From contig JADJTQ010000005.1 in assembly GCA_016711125.1 (NCBI GenBank), positions 372,001 through 436,000 on the forward strand: 64,000 nucleotides of DNA, in the 5' to 3' direction. The first letter of the stretch is position 1. Each line of letters begins with the position of its first letter. Made by a program: the position numbers and the translations under genes. The notes beneath the pieces were generated by a model. The model did not search any database and had not been told where the DNA came from. It worked only from the letters and a program-made list of their open reading frames with translations. The DNA comes from Saprospiraceae bacterium. Lineage in GTDB: Bacteria; Bacteroidota; Bacteroidia; Chitinophagales; Saprospiraceae. Shown piece after piece: positions 38,452 to 48,163 of this stretch.

Positions 38452-39573
38452 ATGACCCCAAGAAATCCTCTCGCAGAAATTGCGAAATTGTTTTTTAAAC
38501 TGGGTTGCATTGCCTTTGGTGGTCCTGCTGTACATATCGCTATGATGGAAGACGAGGTAGTGAAGAAAAGGAAGTGGATGTCAGAAGAACATTTTCTGGA
38601 CCTGGTGGGAGCAACCAATTTAATTCCGGGCCCGAATTCAACCGAAATGACAATGCATTGCGGTCACGAACGTGCTGGTATAAAGGGTCTGTTTGTCGCC
38701 GGTCTTTGTTTTATTTTTCCGGCGGTGGTGATCACCTCATTTTTTGCCTGGCTGTATCAAAAATATGGGCAATTGCCGGAAGTCGAACCCTTTATTTACG
38801 GAATAAAACCTGCGGTGATCTCCATCATTTTAATGGCGACCTTCCGCCTTTCTCGAAAGGCTATAAAGAATCTGGAATTAGCTATTTTGGGATTTGTAAC
38901 TGTCGTAGCTTGTCTACTGGGATTGAATGAAATAGCGGCTCTTTTTGGTAGTGGAATAGTTGCGGTGATCATTTACTCGATCAGCAGAAATCAAAATCGC
39001 ATGCACGACTTTATCCCTTTGTTTATTTTTTCGGCGGCGGATCCCTTAAAAATCGGAACGCTCAAGATATTCTTTAGTTTTTTGAAAGTTGGTGCCATTC
39101 TGTACGGTAGTGGCTATGTATTATTCGCCTTTCTTGATGCAGAACTGGTAGCAAACGGTTGGCTGACGAGACAGGTTTTAATTGATTCCGTGGCCGTTGG
39201 TCAGATTACCCCGGGACCAGTACTATCTACAGCGACCTTTATTGGATGGCAAATGAATGGTATAGAAGGAGCAATTGCGGCAACTGTTGGTATTTTTCTA
39301 CCGTCATTTCTTTTTGTTTGGATATTGAATCCCCTAATACCCAAAATTCGTAAGTCAAAAATCCTGGGTGTATTTGTAGATGCGGTGAATGTAGCAGCAG
39401 TCGCTTTGATAATTACGGTTTGTCTGGAGATGGGCAAGGATACGCTCCTTGATTTTCGAACTACTTTGATAGCCATAATAAGCCTGACTGTTGTTTTTGT
39501 TTTCAAAAAGCTAAATAGCGCATGGATCGTATTGGGTGGGGGTATGGTCGGATATTTGATGACCTTCGTCTAA
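38452..39573 (+). CDS. chrA: Chromate transporter, CHR family
   Basis: A 373-residue membrane protein with the duplicated CHR architecture. The first half has FFKLGCIAFGGPAVHIAMME and TNLIPGPNSTEMTMHCG; the second half has FLKVGAILYGSGYVLFAF and VAVGQITPGPVLSTATFIG. These paired FGGP/GSGY and PGP motifs mark ChrA. Family members export chromate or related oxyanions across the inner membrane; in non-contaminated habitats the real substrate may be sulfate-like. The length is normal for long ChrA. It converges with the ScyD/ScyE-like gene across a strong hairpin. Confidence 0.92.
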   Translation: MTPRNPLAEIAKLFFKLGCIAFGGPAVHIAMMEDEVVKKRKWMSEEHFLDLVGATNLIPGPNSTEMTMHCGHERAGIKGLFVAGLCFIFPAVVITSFFAWLYQKYGQLPEVEPFIYGIKPAVISIILMATFRLSRKAIKNLELAILGFVTVVACLLGLNEIAALFGSGIVAVIIYSISRNQNRMHDFIPLFIFSAADPLKIGTLKIFFSFLKVGAILYGSGYVLFAFLDAELVANGWLTRQVLIDSVAVGQITPGPVLSTATFIGWQMNGIEGAIAATVGIFLPSFLFVWILNPLIPKIRKSKILGVFVDAVNVAAVALIITVCLEMGKDTLLDFRTTLIAIISLTVVFVFKKLNSAWIVLGGGMVGYLMTFV

Positions 39574-39921
39574 ATCTTTTATTTAGACTCGTCCAAGATT
39601 GGTCGACAAGCAAAGAGATCGACTTTAGTCAAGACGACCAGGTTTAATGATAGTACTGCTTTCCGCCTGTGACAAAAAATGCCAGTTGACGGGCACTCAC
39701 ATATCTGTCGATTTAACATTGCCTTACAAATAACTCTTTCTAACGCCAGGCAGGCCTGATATTAAAAATCACTGCTTTGGATTTTCAAGATAGTCTAAAT
39801 TCTTGATTTTAAATTGTCAAATTACATCTTGGGTTTTCCAATCGAATGCTGGTTAAATAAACGCAAAAGCCATGATCGTCCGCTAATCGGCAGACGATCA
39901 TGGAAGTTTGCGGAGGCTGAA
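39574..39921. other. Convergent intergenic region, ChrA / ScyD-like
   Basis: These 348 bases have no gene that I can support. The right-hand end holds the hairpin at 39870-39903, and the rest is AT-rich sequence with no recognised motif. Confidence 0.5.
39870..39903. terminator. Perfect hairpin between convergent genes
   Basis: CCATGATCGTC and GACGATCATGG are perfectly complementary (11 bp) around a 12-base loop. On the minus strand it follows the propeller gene stop by 18 bp and is followed by GCTTTTGCGTTT, a modest T-rich tail. It probably terminates the minus-strand gene and perhaps both genes. Confidence 0.65.
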
Positions 39922-41241
39922 TTATTTTTCTAAAACGATCATCGAAGAATAAACCATTGAATCGGAAATCAGGCCGACAACTAAGACCTGGTTAGCGATT
40001 TTTTCGACACCCAGTTTGGAACGGTCTAAACTCATTAGTTGAGGACCGGAATTAAACCAACCCAACTTCTGTTCAGCGACTGTTTTTCCATCTACAGTAA
40101 TTATCCTGAGGTTAACTTCACCGGCCTTTGGTTGATTCCAGGATAAGTTTAAAGTTTCATCCACGGGATTAGGAAAGACTTTTAGTGAAGATTGGTTATT
40201 TTTATTGATTGATTCTGCTGCGGTCGTGGTTAGTGAAATTTTTATGACGGTGCCAAAAAACAGATTACTGACATAGAAGGTATTTACATCAGCCACTGCC
40301 ATTCCGGCACTAGGTCCAAATCCAGCTGCGATAGTATCCCTGCTTCCATCGCTATGTAACTGTTGAAGAATGGCACTACCAATTACATAGGGAGGCATAC
40401 TGTCTCCCCGAAAATTAGCAAACTGAAGTGCAATCAGGCCATCACCATCCGGAGCAAGAGCCAGATCTGTAATCAAAGTGAGGCCACTATCAACTACCGA
40501 TAACTGACCTTGTGGGTCGACGGCATATACCTTAGAAGCTCCGTCGAGGAATGGAAATCCAGTAAGTTGAGAAACGTAGAAGCCTCCTGTAGGATTTTTG
40601 ATAATGCGGGTAGGAACGGCATCGGATACCGGTGGACCAAAAGGTAACGGGTTGGGAATCTTTGGAAAGGTTGCAAAAATATTGATTACACCCGTAAGTC
40701 CATCACGATGTAACAACGCATCAGCCGCCGCGTCAGCTATATACATATCTGAACCATCGTGGACAAAGGAAAACCCATGGCTTTCAGCGAATCCCAGGCT
40801 CAACACCCTTTTCTCCATGTTGAAGGAATTTGCAGCATGATTTAGGCTCAGTGGTGTCCCTCCTTGTGTAATACTATCCCTTTCAAACACTAGAATAGAG
40901 CCACCCACTTCGGGAATGCCACCGGACATAATCACCCCAAAATATCGGTCATTAAAATGTTGAATTCGATCAGGACCCAATGTTTCCATAAGGATCGTGT
41001 CTAGTGTCGAAGGTAGATTTTCGATGACCCGTTCTTGCGTTCCGTCGGCCCAAATAACACTAATGGCGCCGTCATTTTGGCCACTTCCCGATTCGGCAAT
41101 CCAGAGATTCCCGGCGGAGTCTAGTTCTATTCCGATTGGTCCACGAAGACCGGCAGCAACGACTTCCATGCTTACTTGAGCATAGGAGATCCGACAAAAT
41201 AAAATGCTAAGTAAGAGCAAAGTAAAGTGAAGTTTTTTCAT
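39922..41241 (-). CDS. ScyD/ScyE-like propeller protein with T9SS type A sorting tail
   Basis: A 439-residue protein with a signal peptide (LHFTLLLLSILFCRISYAQ). A six-bladed propeller of ScyD/ScyE type follows: VVAAGLRGPIGIELDSAGNL, WIAESGSGQNDGAISVIWAD, FGVIMSGGIPEVGGSILVFE, YIADAAADALLHRDG, VYAVDPQGQLSVVDSGLTLI and LAPDGDGLIALQ. The C terminus SSLKVFPNPVDETLNLSW with VNLRIITVDGKTV is a classical type A T9SS sorting domain, so the protein should be exported and anchored or released. The function of the propeller outside cyanobacterial scytonemin loci is unknown. The frame is intact. Confidence 0.88.
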   Translation of the reverse strand: MKKLHFTLLLLSILFCRISYAQVSMEVVAAGLRGPIGIELDSAGNLWIAESGSGQNDGAISVIWADGTQERVIENLPSTLDTILMETLGPDRIQHFNDRYFGVIMSGGIPEVGGSILVFERDSITQGGTPLSLNHAANSFNMEKRVLSLGFAESHGFSFVHDGSDMYIADAAADALLHRDGLTGVINIFATFPKIPNPLPFGPPVSDAVPTRIIKNPTGGFYVSQLTGFPFLDGASKVYAVDPQGQLSVVDSGLTLITDLALAPDGDGLIALQFANFRGDSMPPYVIGSAILQQLHSDGSRDTIAAGFGPSAGMAVADVNTFYVSNLFFGTVIKISLTTTAAESINKNNQSSLKVFPNPVDETLNLSWNQPKAGEVNLRIITVDGKTVAEQKLGWFNSGPQLMSLDRSKLGVEKIANQVLVVGLISDSMVYSSMIVLEK

Positions 41242-41434
41242 TTTAGATCTTTTTTGTGGTTAATGATATAATTCGATGTATTAATCCAACTAAGGCTGCA
41301 ACCCTTCCATTACACATAGGTCAGTACCATTGCTCCGCTCAATTTAGCATTGTATTTAATATGAAACACAAATCTCTGAATTGTTTTTTTACGAATTTAC
41401 TATGTTGAGTATTCCTTTTTTGACATGGAGAAAA

Positions 41435-41770
41435 TCAGATAGTTGCACATTTGTCACGGAGAATCATATTTAAAGTATTCGTAATGCGTAAGTTTCTTAG
41501 TACCGAAACTTGAGGTAAAGCATTTCTTGCAGATAGGTTTGATGCTTCGAGGAGGCTGTTGATATTTAATATATTTTGGGCGATGGATTTATAGATTAAA
41601 CCGGCGGTATTTTTCGCATGAATCTTTATCATGATGTTTTTCCGGTGGCTCTTCACCGTCTCTTCGCTGATGAAGAGTCTATCTGCAATTTCTTTAGTAG
41701 TTAATTCGGAAGCTATCAACCTTATGATTTCTTTTTCTCGGTTAGAAATTTTTTTACTCGTCGTCTTCAT
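41435..41770 (-). CDS. LuxR-type HTH protein with unusual C-terminal tail
   Basis: A 111-residue protein. Residues 6-65 are a LuxR/GerE HTH: ISNREKEIIRLIASELTTKE, IADRLFISEETVKSHRKNIM, IKIHAKNTAGLIYKSIAQ. The tail after about residue 70 (LLEASNLSARNALPQVSVLR) is not part of the domain. Part of it is encoded by a 16-bp stretch at 41499-41514 identical to the right end of mobile element A, so the tail may have been acquired by insertion. No sensor domain is present. It is the second stand-alone HTH in the window. Confidence 0.8.
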   Translation of the reverse strand: MKTTSKKISNREKEIIRLIASELTTKEIADRLFISEETVKSHRKNIMIKIHAKNTAGLIYKSIAQNILNINSLLEASNLSARNALPQVSVLRNLRITNTLNMILRDKCATI

Positions 41771-42128
41771 TTTCTTTTAACTGTTAGGCGTTTTACTTGA
41801 TAGTGTTGTGAGTTGTATATAAGGTCTATGTAAAACGTAGTTATTTTTTGCCAAGACAAATCTGAGATGCTGACCAAAAGCGTCAGTAGAAGCAGAATGG
41901 TGCACCCGTCTGGCTAGCCCTCTGGGGGCAGATAGCTGAAGCTACTTAAAGTTCTGATGATGAAGTATTGTGCAAAAGAACAAGTTACCTGCTATTTTTA
42001 TTTGCTAATTGTTTTTTCATCGAATTGAATTTTCATTTTATACCTTTATTACAATTTCAGACCATAACGGGATTGACCTTTTAAATTGAAAGTATTGAGA
42101 ACACCATTTCTCTTCTGATATGTTACAT
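41771..42128. other. Intergenic region left of the insertion sequence
   Basis: I see no gene in these 358 bases. The last seven bases (GTTACAT, 42122-42128) are the left copy of the insertion-sequence target duplication. Confidence 0.5.
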
Positions 42129-43484
42129 TAATGGTTCGCGGGGTTAGATGGGGACACATTATGAATAAATCATATATATAAAAGGTAAATGCGTATATTG
42201 TAGAGTCTCAAGATTACTACAAAATGAAAAAACAAACGCATTTACCCAAGGCGTAAGCCTTATAAGTACAATATTAAATAAAATGCCTGGGATTAATGAA
42301 TGGCGACGCCGGTTTATTGTAGAGACATTTATGCTTTTTTTAAGCATACGAGGCCGGATTAATTTCTTTACAACTGGCAAGATGGTAAGTACCATGAAAG
42401 TACCTATCGAATGGGATTTGAGCGAGACTTTGACTTTTTAACCTTCAATATTTTATTGGTGGAGCAATATTGTGGAGCGAATTGTATCCTGGGTTTTGAT
42501 CCAACCTATCTGAATAAGAGTGGTAAGCATACCCCAGGAATCGGTTACTTTTATAGCGGAACAGCCGGAAAGCATAAGCGGGGCTTGGAAATAGCGGGAA
42601 TAGCGGTGGTCGATGTAGATCAGAATACGGCCTACCATTTGGAAGCGATTCAAACACCGAGTGCCCGGAAATCCACCTTGGAGGATGGGCCAGAGTATTG
42701 TGGATCACTATGCGAACATCATTGTCTCCAAGATCAGCCCAGTTAAGTAAGTCAGTACGATATTGGCCGTGGATGCCTATTTCACCAAGAGGAAATTCAT
42801 AGATCCGATCTGTGAGAAGACGGATTTAAATATTGTGGGTCGATTGAGAGAGGATGCAAATCTTCGCTATTTATATAATGGAAGGCAAACAGGTAGCAAA
42901 GGCCGGCCGAAACAGTATGCTGGTAAAATCAACGTGAAACAAATCGATAAACGGCGGGTAACCCAAGAATACGAAGATGATGACGTGCGAATCCATGCCG
43001 CGGTGGTTAATAGTGTTGGTCTGAAGCGCAATGTAAAACTCTGCTATGTAGAATTCCTGAATACCACTGGGGAAGTAAATACTACGAAGATGTTCTTCAG
43101 TACGGATATCATTATGACGGGGCTTGCCATCCTGTGTGCTTACCGAGCCAGGTTTCAAATGGAATTCAATTTTAGAGATTCAAAACAATTTACAGGACTA
43201 CAGAATAGTCAAGCAAGAAGTAAAAAAGAAAATACATTTTCATGTAAACGCCGCGCTAACCACAGCATCAATTGGCAAATGTATTCAACGGAATGGGTTG
43301 AAAAGAAGTCTTCGATTAACCTATTCGATCTCTGATTTGACCACCGAATTATTCAACCATAATCTATTAAAAAGAATATTATCAATCTATCCAATTGACG
43401 CAAAACATTAAAACAAAATGATAATGTGATCAGATTAGTCCTGGATTATGGCAAAATCGCAGCCTGATAAGGTCACGAACCATT
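42129..43484 (+). mobile_element. Insertion sequence (about 1356 bp) with 7-bp target duplication
   Basis: Direct repeats GTTACAT flank the element (42122-42128 and 43485-43491). Inside them are short inverted ends: AATGGTTCG at 42130-42138 and CGAACCATT at 43476-43484, with weaker similarity beyond. The interior is filled by one DDE transposase gene that is now broken. The ends and target duplication are still clean. Confidence 0.75.
42225..43411 (+). pseudogene. Broken DDE (IS4-type) transposase
   Basis: Four frames make one transposase of the type common in Bacteroidota. The first holds KTNAFTQGVSLISTILNKMP and WRRRFIVETFMLFLSIRGR. The next (42411-42746) holds MGFERDFDFLTFNILLVEQY, ILGFDPTYLNKSGKHTPG (a catalytic Asp region) and GLEIAGIAVVDVDQNTAYHL. 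The third (from 42763) holds AVDAYFTKRKFIDPICEK (second Asp) and RLREDANLRYLYNGRQ. The last reads YRARFQMEFNFRDSKQFTGL, the Y-(2)-R-(3)-E region, then HFHVNAALTTASIGKC. At least three shifts and one stop leave it inactive as given. Confidence 0.82.
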
Positions 43485-43491
43485 GTTACAT

Positions 43492-43940
43492 AATTGCATC
43501 TTACCTGGAATCGAAGATATCATTGTAGGATGGCGGGGTCAAGCATGAATCGACCAACGACAATAAAAATCGACGAAATATTCCCTGCTATTGTAAATTA
43601 GGGTGCCTAAAAGCCTCTACCTGGATTATCACGAGGTTTAAAAAAGACCATACGACAAGAGAATCGGCGTCTAATCGTTATTTGTAGTATTTGAATCAGA
43701 TTGGAGCCTTTCGACCTTTAAATTTCTCTTTAGTTTTTAATATCTAATGAATTGAGACATAACAATTTATCGAGACCTTTGCCAGGTGTGACGGTGGTCG
43801 ATTGTGATTTGATTAAAAACTAAAATTCCGAATTCTGGTTTGGAATATCACGAAGAGCTAAGTGTTCAGTCTTAGTTGATGCTATGGAGATCAACTTTCG
43901 ACTTTGTGAGTATTTGCCAACAAAATGTGTTTTTTGATAA
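43492..43940. other. Intergenic region right of the insertion sequence
   Basis: A 449-bp stretch with many stops in all frames and no recognisable gene, RNA or repeat. It may be the promoter region of the pirin gene at its right end. Confidence 0.4.
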
Positions 43941-44810
43941 ATGAACAAAGCAATCCAATCTGTCATTCCTGCAACTAACCTCAATATGGAAGGGGTGATC
44001 GTCAAGCAAACAATACCAACCGATGATATCAAGCAAGTTGATCCGTTTTTACTCTTGCATCATGGGAAATTCAAATTTAGAGAGCAGGCACTAGCCAGGC
44101 AACAGGGTATTGGTCCACACCCGCATCGGGGATTTTCGCCGGTGACTTTTGTTGTCGAAGGTGAGGTGCATCACCGGGATAGCCGGGGAAATGACCAGAT
44201 AGCCAAAGAAGGTGAAGTGCAATGGATGCATTCAGGTGCTGGAATTATCCACAGCGAGCGTCCTTCTTCAGAGTTGGTTAAACGCAATGGAGTCCAGGAG
44301 ATCGTCCAACTTTGGATTAACTCACCATCGGGTAAGAAGATGCAAGTTCCATCCTATCAATTTCTGGCTAAAGCGGAAATCCCTGTTTTTTTTTCTGAGG
44401 ATGAGCAAATTACTAATAAACTAATAGCCGGAACATATTCAGGATTGCATGGCAAAATCAAGACCGAAAGTGATTTATTGATTATCTGGGGAATAAGCAA
44501 TTCAGATGGTAGTCAGACAATAATAATACCGCCGGAGTTTAACTGTATGCTATACGTGGTTGCCGGCTCATTGAGGCTGCCAGACCAAGGTCAGGTGTTC
44601 AAACAGAATCTGATCGTTTTCGATCGGAATGAGGCCACCATTGAAATTTCATGTGAGTCAAAAAGTCAATTTTTACTTTTAGCTGGCAAGCCTATTGACG
44701 AAAAGATAGTGCGACAAGGCCCTTTTGTCATGAATACGGAAACTCAAATTCTCGAAGCAATGCGTGATTATCGAATGGGGAAAATGGGTGTTCTGATCGA
44801 AGAAAATTAA
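43941..44810 (+). CDS. Pirin-family bicupin protein
   Basis: A 289-residue two-cupin protein. The N-terminal cupin has all metal ligands of pirin: the two His of GIGPHPHRGFSPVTFVVEG and the later His and Glu of HSGAGIIHSERPSS. The C-terminal cupin (IIIPPEFNCMLYVVAGSLRL) lacks them. Pirins bind Fe and either oxidise quercetin or regulate transcription or metabolism; which applies is unknown. It lies 18 bp before a flavin-dependent monooxygenase gene on the same strand, probably an operon. The frame is intact. Confidence 0.92.
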   Translation: MNKAIQSVIPATNLNMEGVIVKQTIPTDDIKQVDPFLLLHHGKFKFREQALARQQGIGPHPHRGFSPVTFVVEGEVHHRDSRGNDQIAKEGEVQWMHSGAGIIHSERPSSELVKRNGVQEIVQLWINSPSGKKMQVPSYQFLAKAEIPVFFSEDEQITNKLIAGTYSGLHGKIKTESDLLIIWGISNSDGSQTIIIPPEFNCMLYVVAGSLRLPDQGQVFKQNLIVFDRNEATIEISCESKSQFLLLAGKPIDEKIVRQGPFVMNTETQILEAMRDYRMGKMGVLIEEN

Positions 44811-44828
44811 GGTTACTAAAATTGAAGT

Positions 44829-45851
44829 ATGGAAATAGGGATTGATAGTTTCGCAGCAGCAAATCTGACCACGAATTCGGAGGCCTCAAGAAACAATGCA
44901 AAGTCATTGGCCGAATTGCTGGATCGGATAGCGTATGCCGATGAGGTCGGTCTTGATGTCTTTGGCATTGGCGAGCATCATCGCAAGGAATTTCTGGATT
45001 CTGCACCTGCTATCATTCTCGCTGCAGCAGCTGCACGTACCAAGCGGATTCGACTCACCAGCGCAGTTACGGTTTTGAGTGCTGCCGATCCGGTTAGGGC
45101 ATTTCAAAATTTCGCCACCTTGGATTTAATTTCTCAAGGACGTGCTGAAATGGTGGCTGGGCGCGGTTCTTTTATCGAGGCTTTTCCTTTATTTGGATTC
45201 AATCTGGAAGATTATGATGCACTCTTTTCAGAGAAATTGGAACTTTTGCTTGCGATCCGTGACCAGGAAATAGTCAGCTGGAAGGGAAGGTTTCGCGCCT
45301 CGCTGGATAATCAGGCGATTTACCCTAGGCCACTGCAAAAATCGCTTCCCATTTGGTTAGGTGTCGGCGGTACCCGGGCATCTTTTATTCGGGCTGGTAT
45401 GTTGGGTTTGCCTCTAATGGTGGCGGTAATTGGAGGAGAAACCCACCGTTTTCGGCCACTTATCGATCTATACCGGGAATCGGGAGAGAGCGCAGGTCAT
45501 TCGCCCGAAAATTAAAAGTGGGACTGCACTCATTGGGTTATGGCACGGGATACCCCACAAGCGATGGAGTCTTATTATCCAGGTTATGCGGAGACCTTTA
45601 CCCGGATCGGTAAGGAACGCGGTTGGCCACCGGTGACCCGTTCTCATTTTAATGCTCAAGCTGGTCCAACAGGGGCTCTGGTAATTGGAAGCCCGAAAGA
45701 TGTCGCTGACAAAATAAAGCGTCATAGTGAGGCTCTTGGTGGGATTTCGAGATTTACTTTTCAAATGGATAATGCCGGATTAACCCACGCTCAACTGATG
45801 CAGTCGATTGCGCTCATTGGAAAGGAAGTGTCGACATTGGTTAATGGTTAA
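44829..45851 (+). pseudogene. LLM-class (luciferase-like) flavin-dependent oxidoreductase, two frameshifts
   Basis: The first frame has EIGIDSFAAANLTTNSEASR, GLDVFGIGEHHRKEFLDSAP, RIRLTSAVTVLSAADPVRAF and FATLDLISQGRAEMVAGRGS, the luciferase-like monooxygenase core. It stops at 45515 after GHSPEN. Restoring an A near 45509 gives KLKVGLHSLGY, and a second shift near 45538 gives ARDTPQAMESYYPGYAETFT and RIGKERGWPPVTRSHFNAQA to the stop at 45851. The full length, about 340 residues, is normal. It would use reduced FMN to oxidise a small molecule. It is probably co-transcribed with pirin. Confidence 0.85.
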
Positions 45852-46159
45852 ACTGATTGCACGTTTTGCATGGTTTAAAGTATTTTACGTAGGATGAAAA
45901 GCAACTAGTGTTAAAAAATAAAGGTTGAAAGAATTTGACTACTAGATTTCAACATAATTGTCACGAGCTAGAACGATGAATTAAATCCAATAAAAATTCA
46001 GAAGATTGGTTCTTTCACTACGAGATGGTTTACCGCGATATTGAAGCACTTACTGTCTGGCACCCGACTATAAAAGGGGATTAACAAGAGGAGCCTTCCC
46101 CGATTATGTATATTGCAGGATCAATGTAGTATTACAAAATAGTGGTTTAATCTTTGGTG
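45852..46159. other. Intergenic region before the Rieske fusion gene
   Basis: These 308 bases have no gene I can support. Short pieces such as WFFHYEMVYRDIEAL can be read near 46009-46050, possibly a fragment of an unrelated decayed gene, but they are too short to name. Confidence 0.3.
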
Positions 46160-47778
46160 ATGAATAAAATTAAAATAGTTGATTTCGAAACGCTGAATGA
46201 AAAAACTCCCTACCATCATCAGGTAAATGGATTGGATTTGGTACTAATTCGTTACGATAATCAGGTTTCGGTGCTCTACGGACGATGCCTGCATCGGGGC
46301 GCATTGATGGCCGATGGTCACATAGACGGTCAAAATTTGATTTGTGGTGTGCATGGCTGGGATTATCGATATGACACCGGAATCAGTGCCTACAATAATG
46401 ATGAGGCCCTTTACAAATTCCACGCAGAAATAAAGGAAGGGTGGGTCTATTTAGAAGAGGATGAAATCAATCAATATCTCAAGAGTCACCCTCAACCATT
46501 TGATCGAAACATTTATCTAGGTCAATATGCCGATACAAACCCTGAAGACACTGAGCCTTATACCGGTTATATCAGAGAACTATCACGGAATGGTCTTAAG
46601 AATTATGGTCATCATGGACCTTCAGCGGCAATGGGTGTTGATCGAAATACCTTGCCCAAATGGGAAGAAATACAATTTCTTCCTGCTCAATTAGCCAAAC
46701 GGCCACTTTTAGATGAGGTAGAAGTAAAGACACAGCTCGTAATTGGTCAAAATGCAAAAGGCCATTGTTTTTGGAAATGCCCATTTTGTTTCAGACATGA
46801 GCTTTGGGGCATTGTCTAAAGAAGCCAAAATAGCCTTATCCAAAGGTGCAGAATTGGCAGGAACCGGAATTTGCAGCGGAGAGGGAGGCATGTTGCCCCT
46901 GGAGCAGGAAAATAATTCACGCTATTTTTATGAATTGGCTTCGGGAAAATTTGGGTTCTCCTGGGATAAAGTAAAAAAGGCCCAGGCATTCCATTTCAAG
47001 GGTGGGCAAGGTGCCAAGACAGGAACCGGAGGTCACTTGCCTGGAAATAAGGTCACCGGGAGATCGCCAAGGTGCGTGGCTTGACAGAAGGTGAAAACGC
47101 GATTTCCCCGCTGCTTTTCCAGATTTGCTAACTGTGAACCATTTTAGAGAATTTGCAACTCAGGTTCTTGAAAAGACAGGCGGGATTCCGGTTGGTTTTA
47201 AGATCGCAGCCAGTCATATTGAAGCTGATATTGACTTCGCTCTCGAAGTAGGGGTCGATTATCTTATCTTGGATGGTCGTGGTGGAGGAACAGGTTCAGC
47301 ACCAACTATTTTGAGAAACAATATAAATGTTCCGACGATTCCTGCATTGGCCCGGGCCCGAAGACATCTCGATCTAGTGGGAGCCGCTGATGTTTCGCTC
47401 ATCATTACCGGAGGTCTTCGGGTAGCCGAAGATTTTGCCAAAGCGATGATGTTGGGTGCTGATGGCATCGCAGTGGCCAACGCTGCACTGCAGGCAATTG
47501 GTTGTCTGGGAATGCGGGCTTGCAATAGCAATAATTGTCCGGTAGGCATCGCTACTCAAAAAGAAAGTTTGAGGAAGCGAATTATTATTGATCAATCGGC
47601 TCAGCAGTTGTATAATTTTTTCAGGGCTTCTAATGCACTGATCAAGGTAGTAGCCCGCGCTTGTGGATATGATGATATTGCAAAGTTTAATTTAAATGAT
47701 TTAAGTACATTCAATTTCGAAATGCATAAACTTACCGGAATTCCTTTTGCTGGGATTAGTGGCGAAAACAATCACTAA
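46160..47778 (+). pseudogene. Rieske domain fused to FMN-binding glutamate synthase-like domain (several frameshifts)
   Basis: The N-terminal 110 residues from ATG 46160 are a Rieske [2Fe-2S] domain with CLHRG and, 16 residues on, CGVHGWDY (CxH-x16-CxxH). Next come YIRELSRNGLKNYGHHGPSA and LPKWEEIQFLPAQLAKRPLL, then the glutamate synthase core FVSDMSFGALSKEAKIALS, GTGICSGEGGMLPLEQENNS, GQGAKTGTGGHLPGNKVTG, LILDGRGGGTGSAPTILRNN and MRACNSNNCPVGIATQKESL with its Cys residues. Breaks lie near 46760 and 46790 (missing A and T), near 47062 and near 47110. Repaired, the length is about 540 residues. It lacks an amidotransferase domain. The electron path from Rieske to FMN/Fe-S suggests a ferredoxin-independent variant (inference). 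Confidence 0.85.
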
Positions 47779-47896
47779 TTTGCGATATTGAATTTCGATG
47801 AAATAATCTATCCTTTAGAGAAGGCGAATAAGTTAGACACTTTAAAGCTATTGACAATTATGCAGTAAACACTATTACCTGCCGATTGAATTGATA

Positions 47897-47990
47897 ATGG
47901 AAAATGCCGGTCTGCAGTTGGCTAATCTTGTTGCTAAAAAGAGCGTGAAAAATCAGATCATAAAAATGGGCAAAGGAAACGGATTTTGGA
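47897..47990 (+). pseudogene. Fragment resembling NAD(P)H-hydrate epimerase (YjeF N domain)
   Basis: The frame from about 47897 reads MENAGLQLANLVAKKSVKN and then KMGKGNG. MENAG followed by an alanine-rich helix and a GKGNNGGDG-like loop is the signature start of the YjeF N-terminal epimerase. Sequence on both sides is unreadable, so only about 30 residues remain. The gap from 47779 to 48163 otherwise contains no gene I can name. The assignment is tentative. Confidence 0.4.
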
Positions 47991-48163
47991 ATTTCCAATG
48001 CATAATTTGACGATTGAAAATCATACGATTAAAAAGTGGTATGAAAAACGAAGTGGTGATTTTCAATATCATGTCTGTCTGGCATCAGATGGATCTGAGG
48101 ACTCCTTTGTCGCGTCAGCCCTTTGGGCGGAAAATGCATTTCTAATGCATTTTCTGGGTTAAA

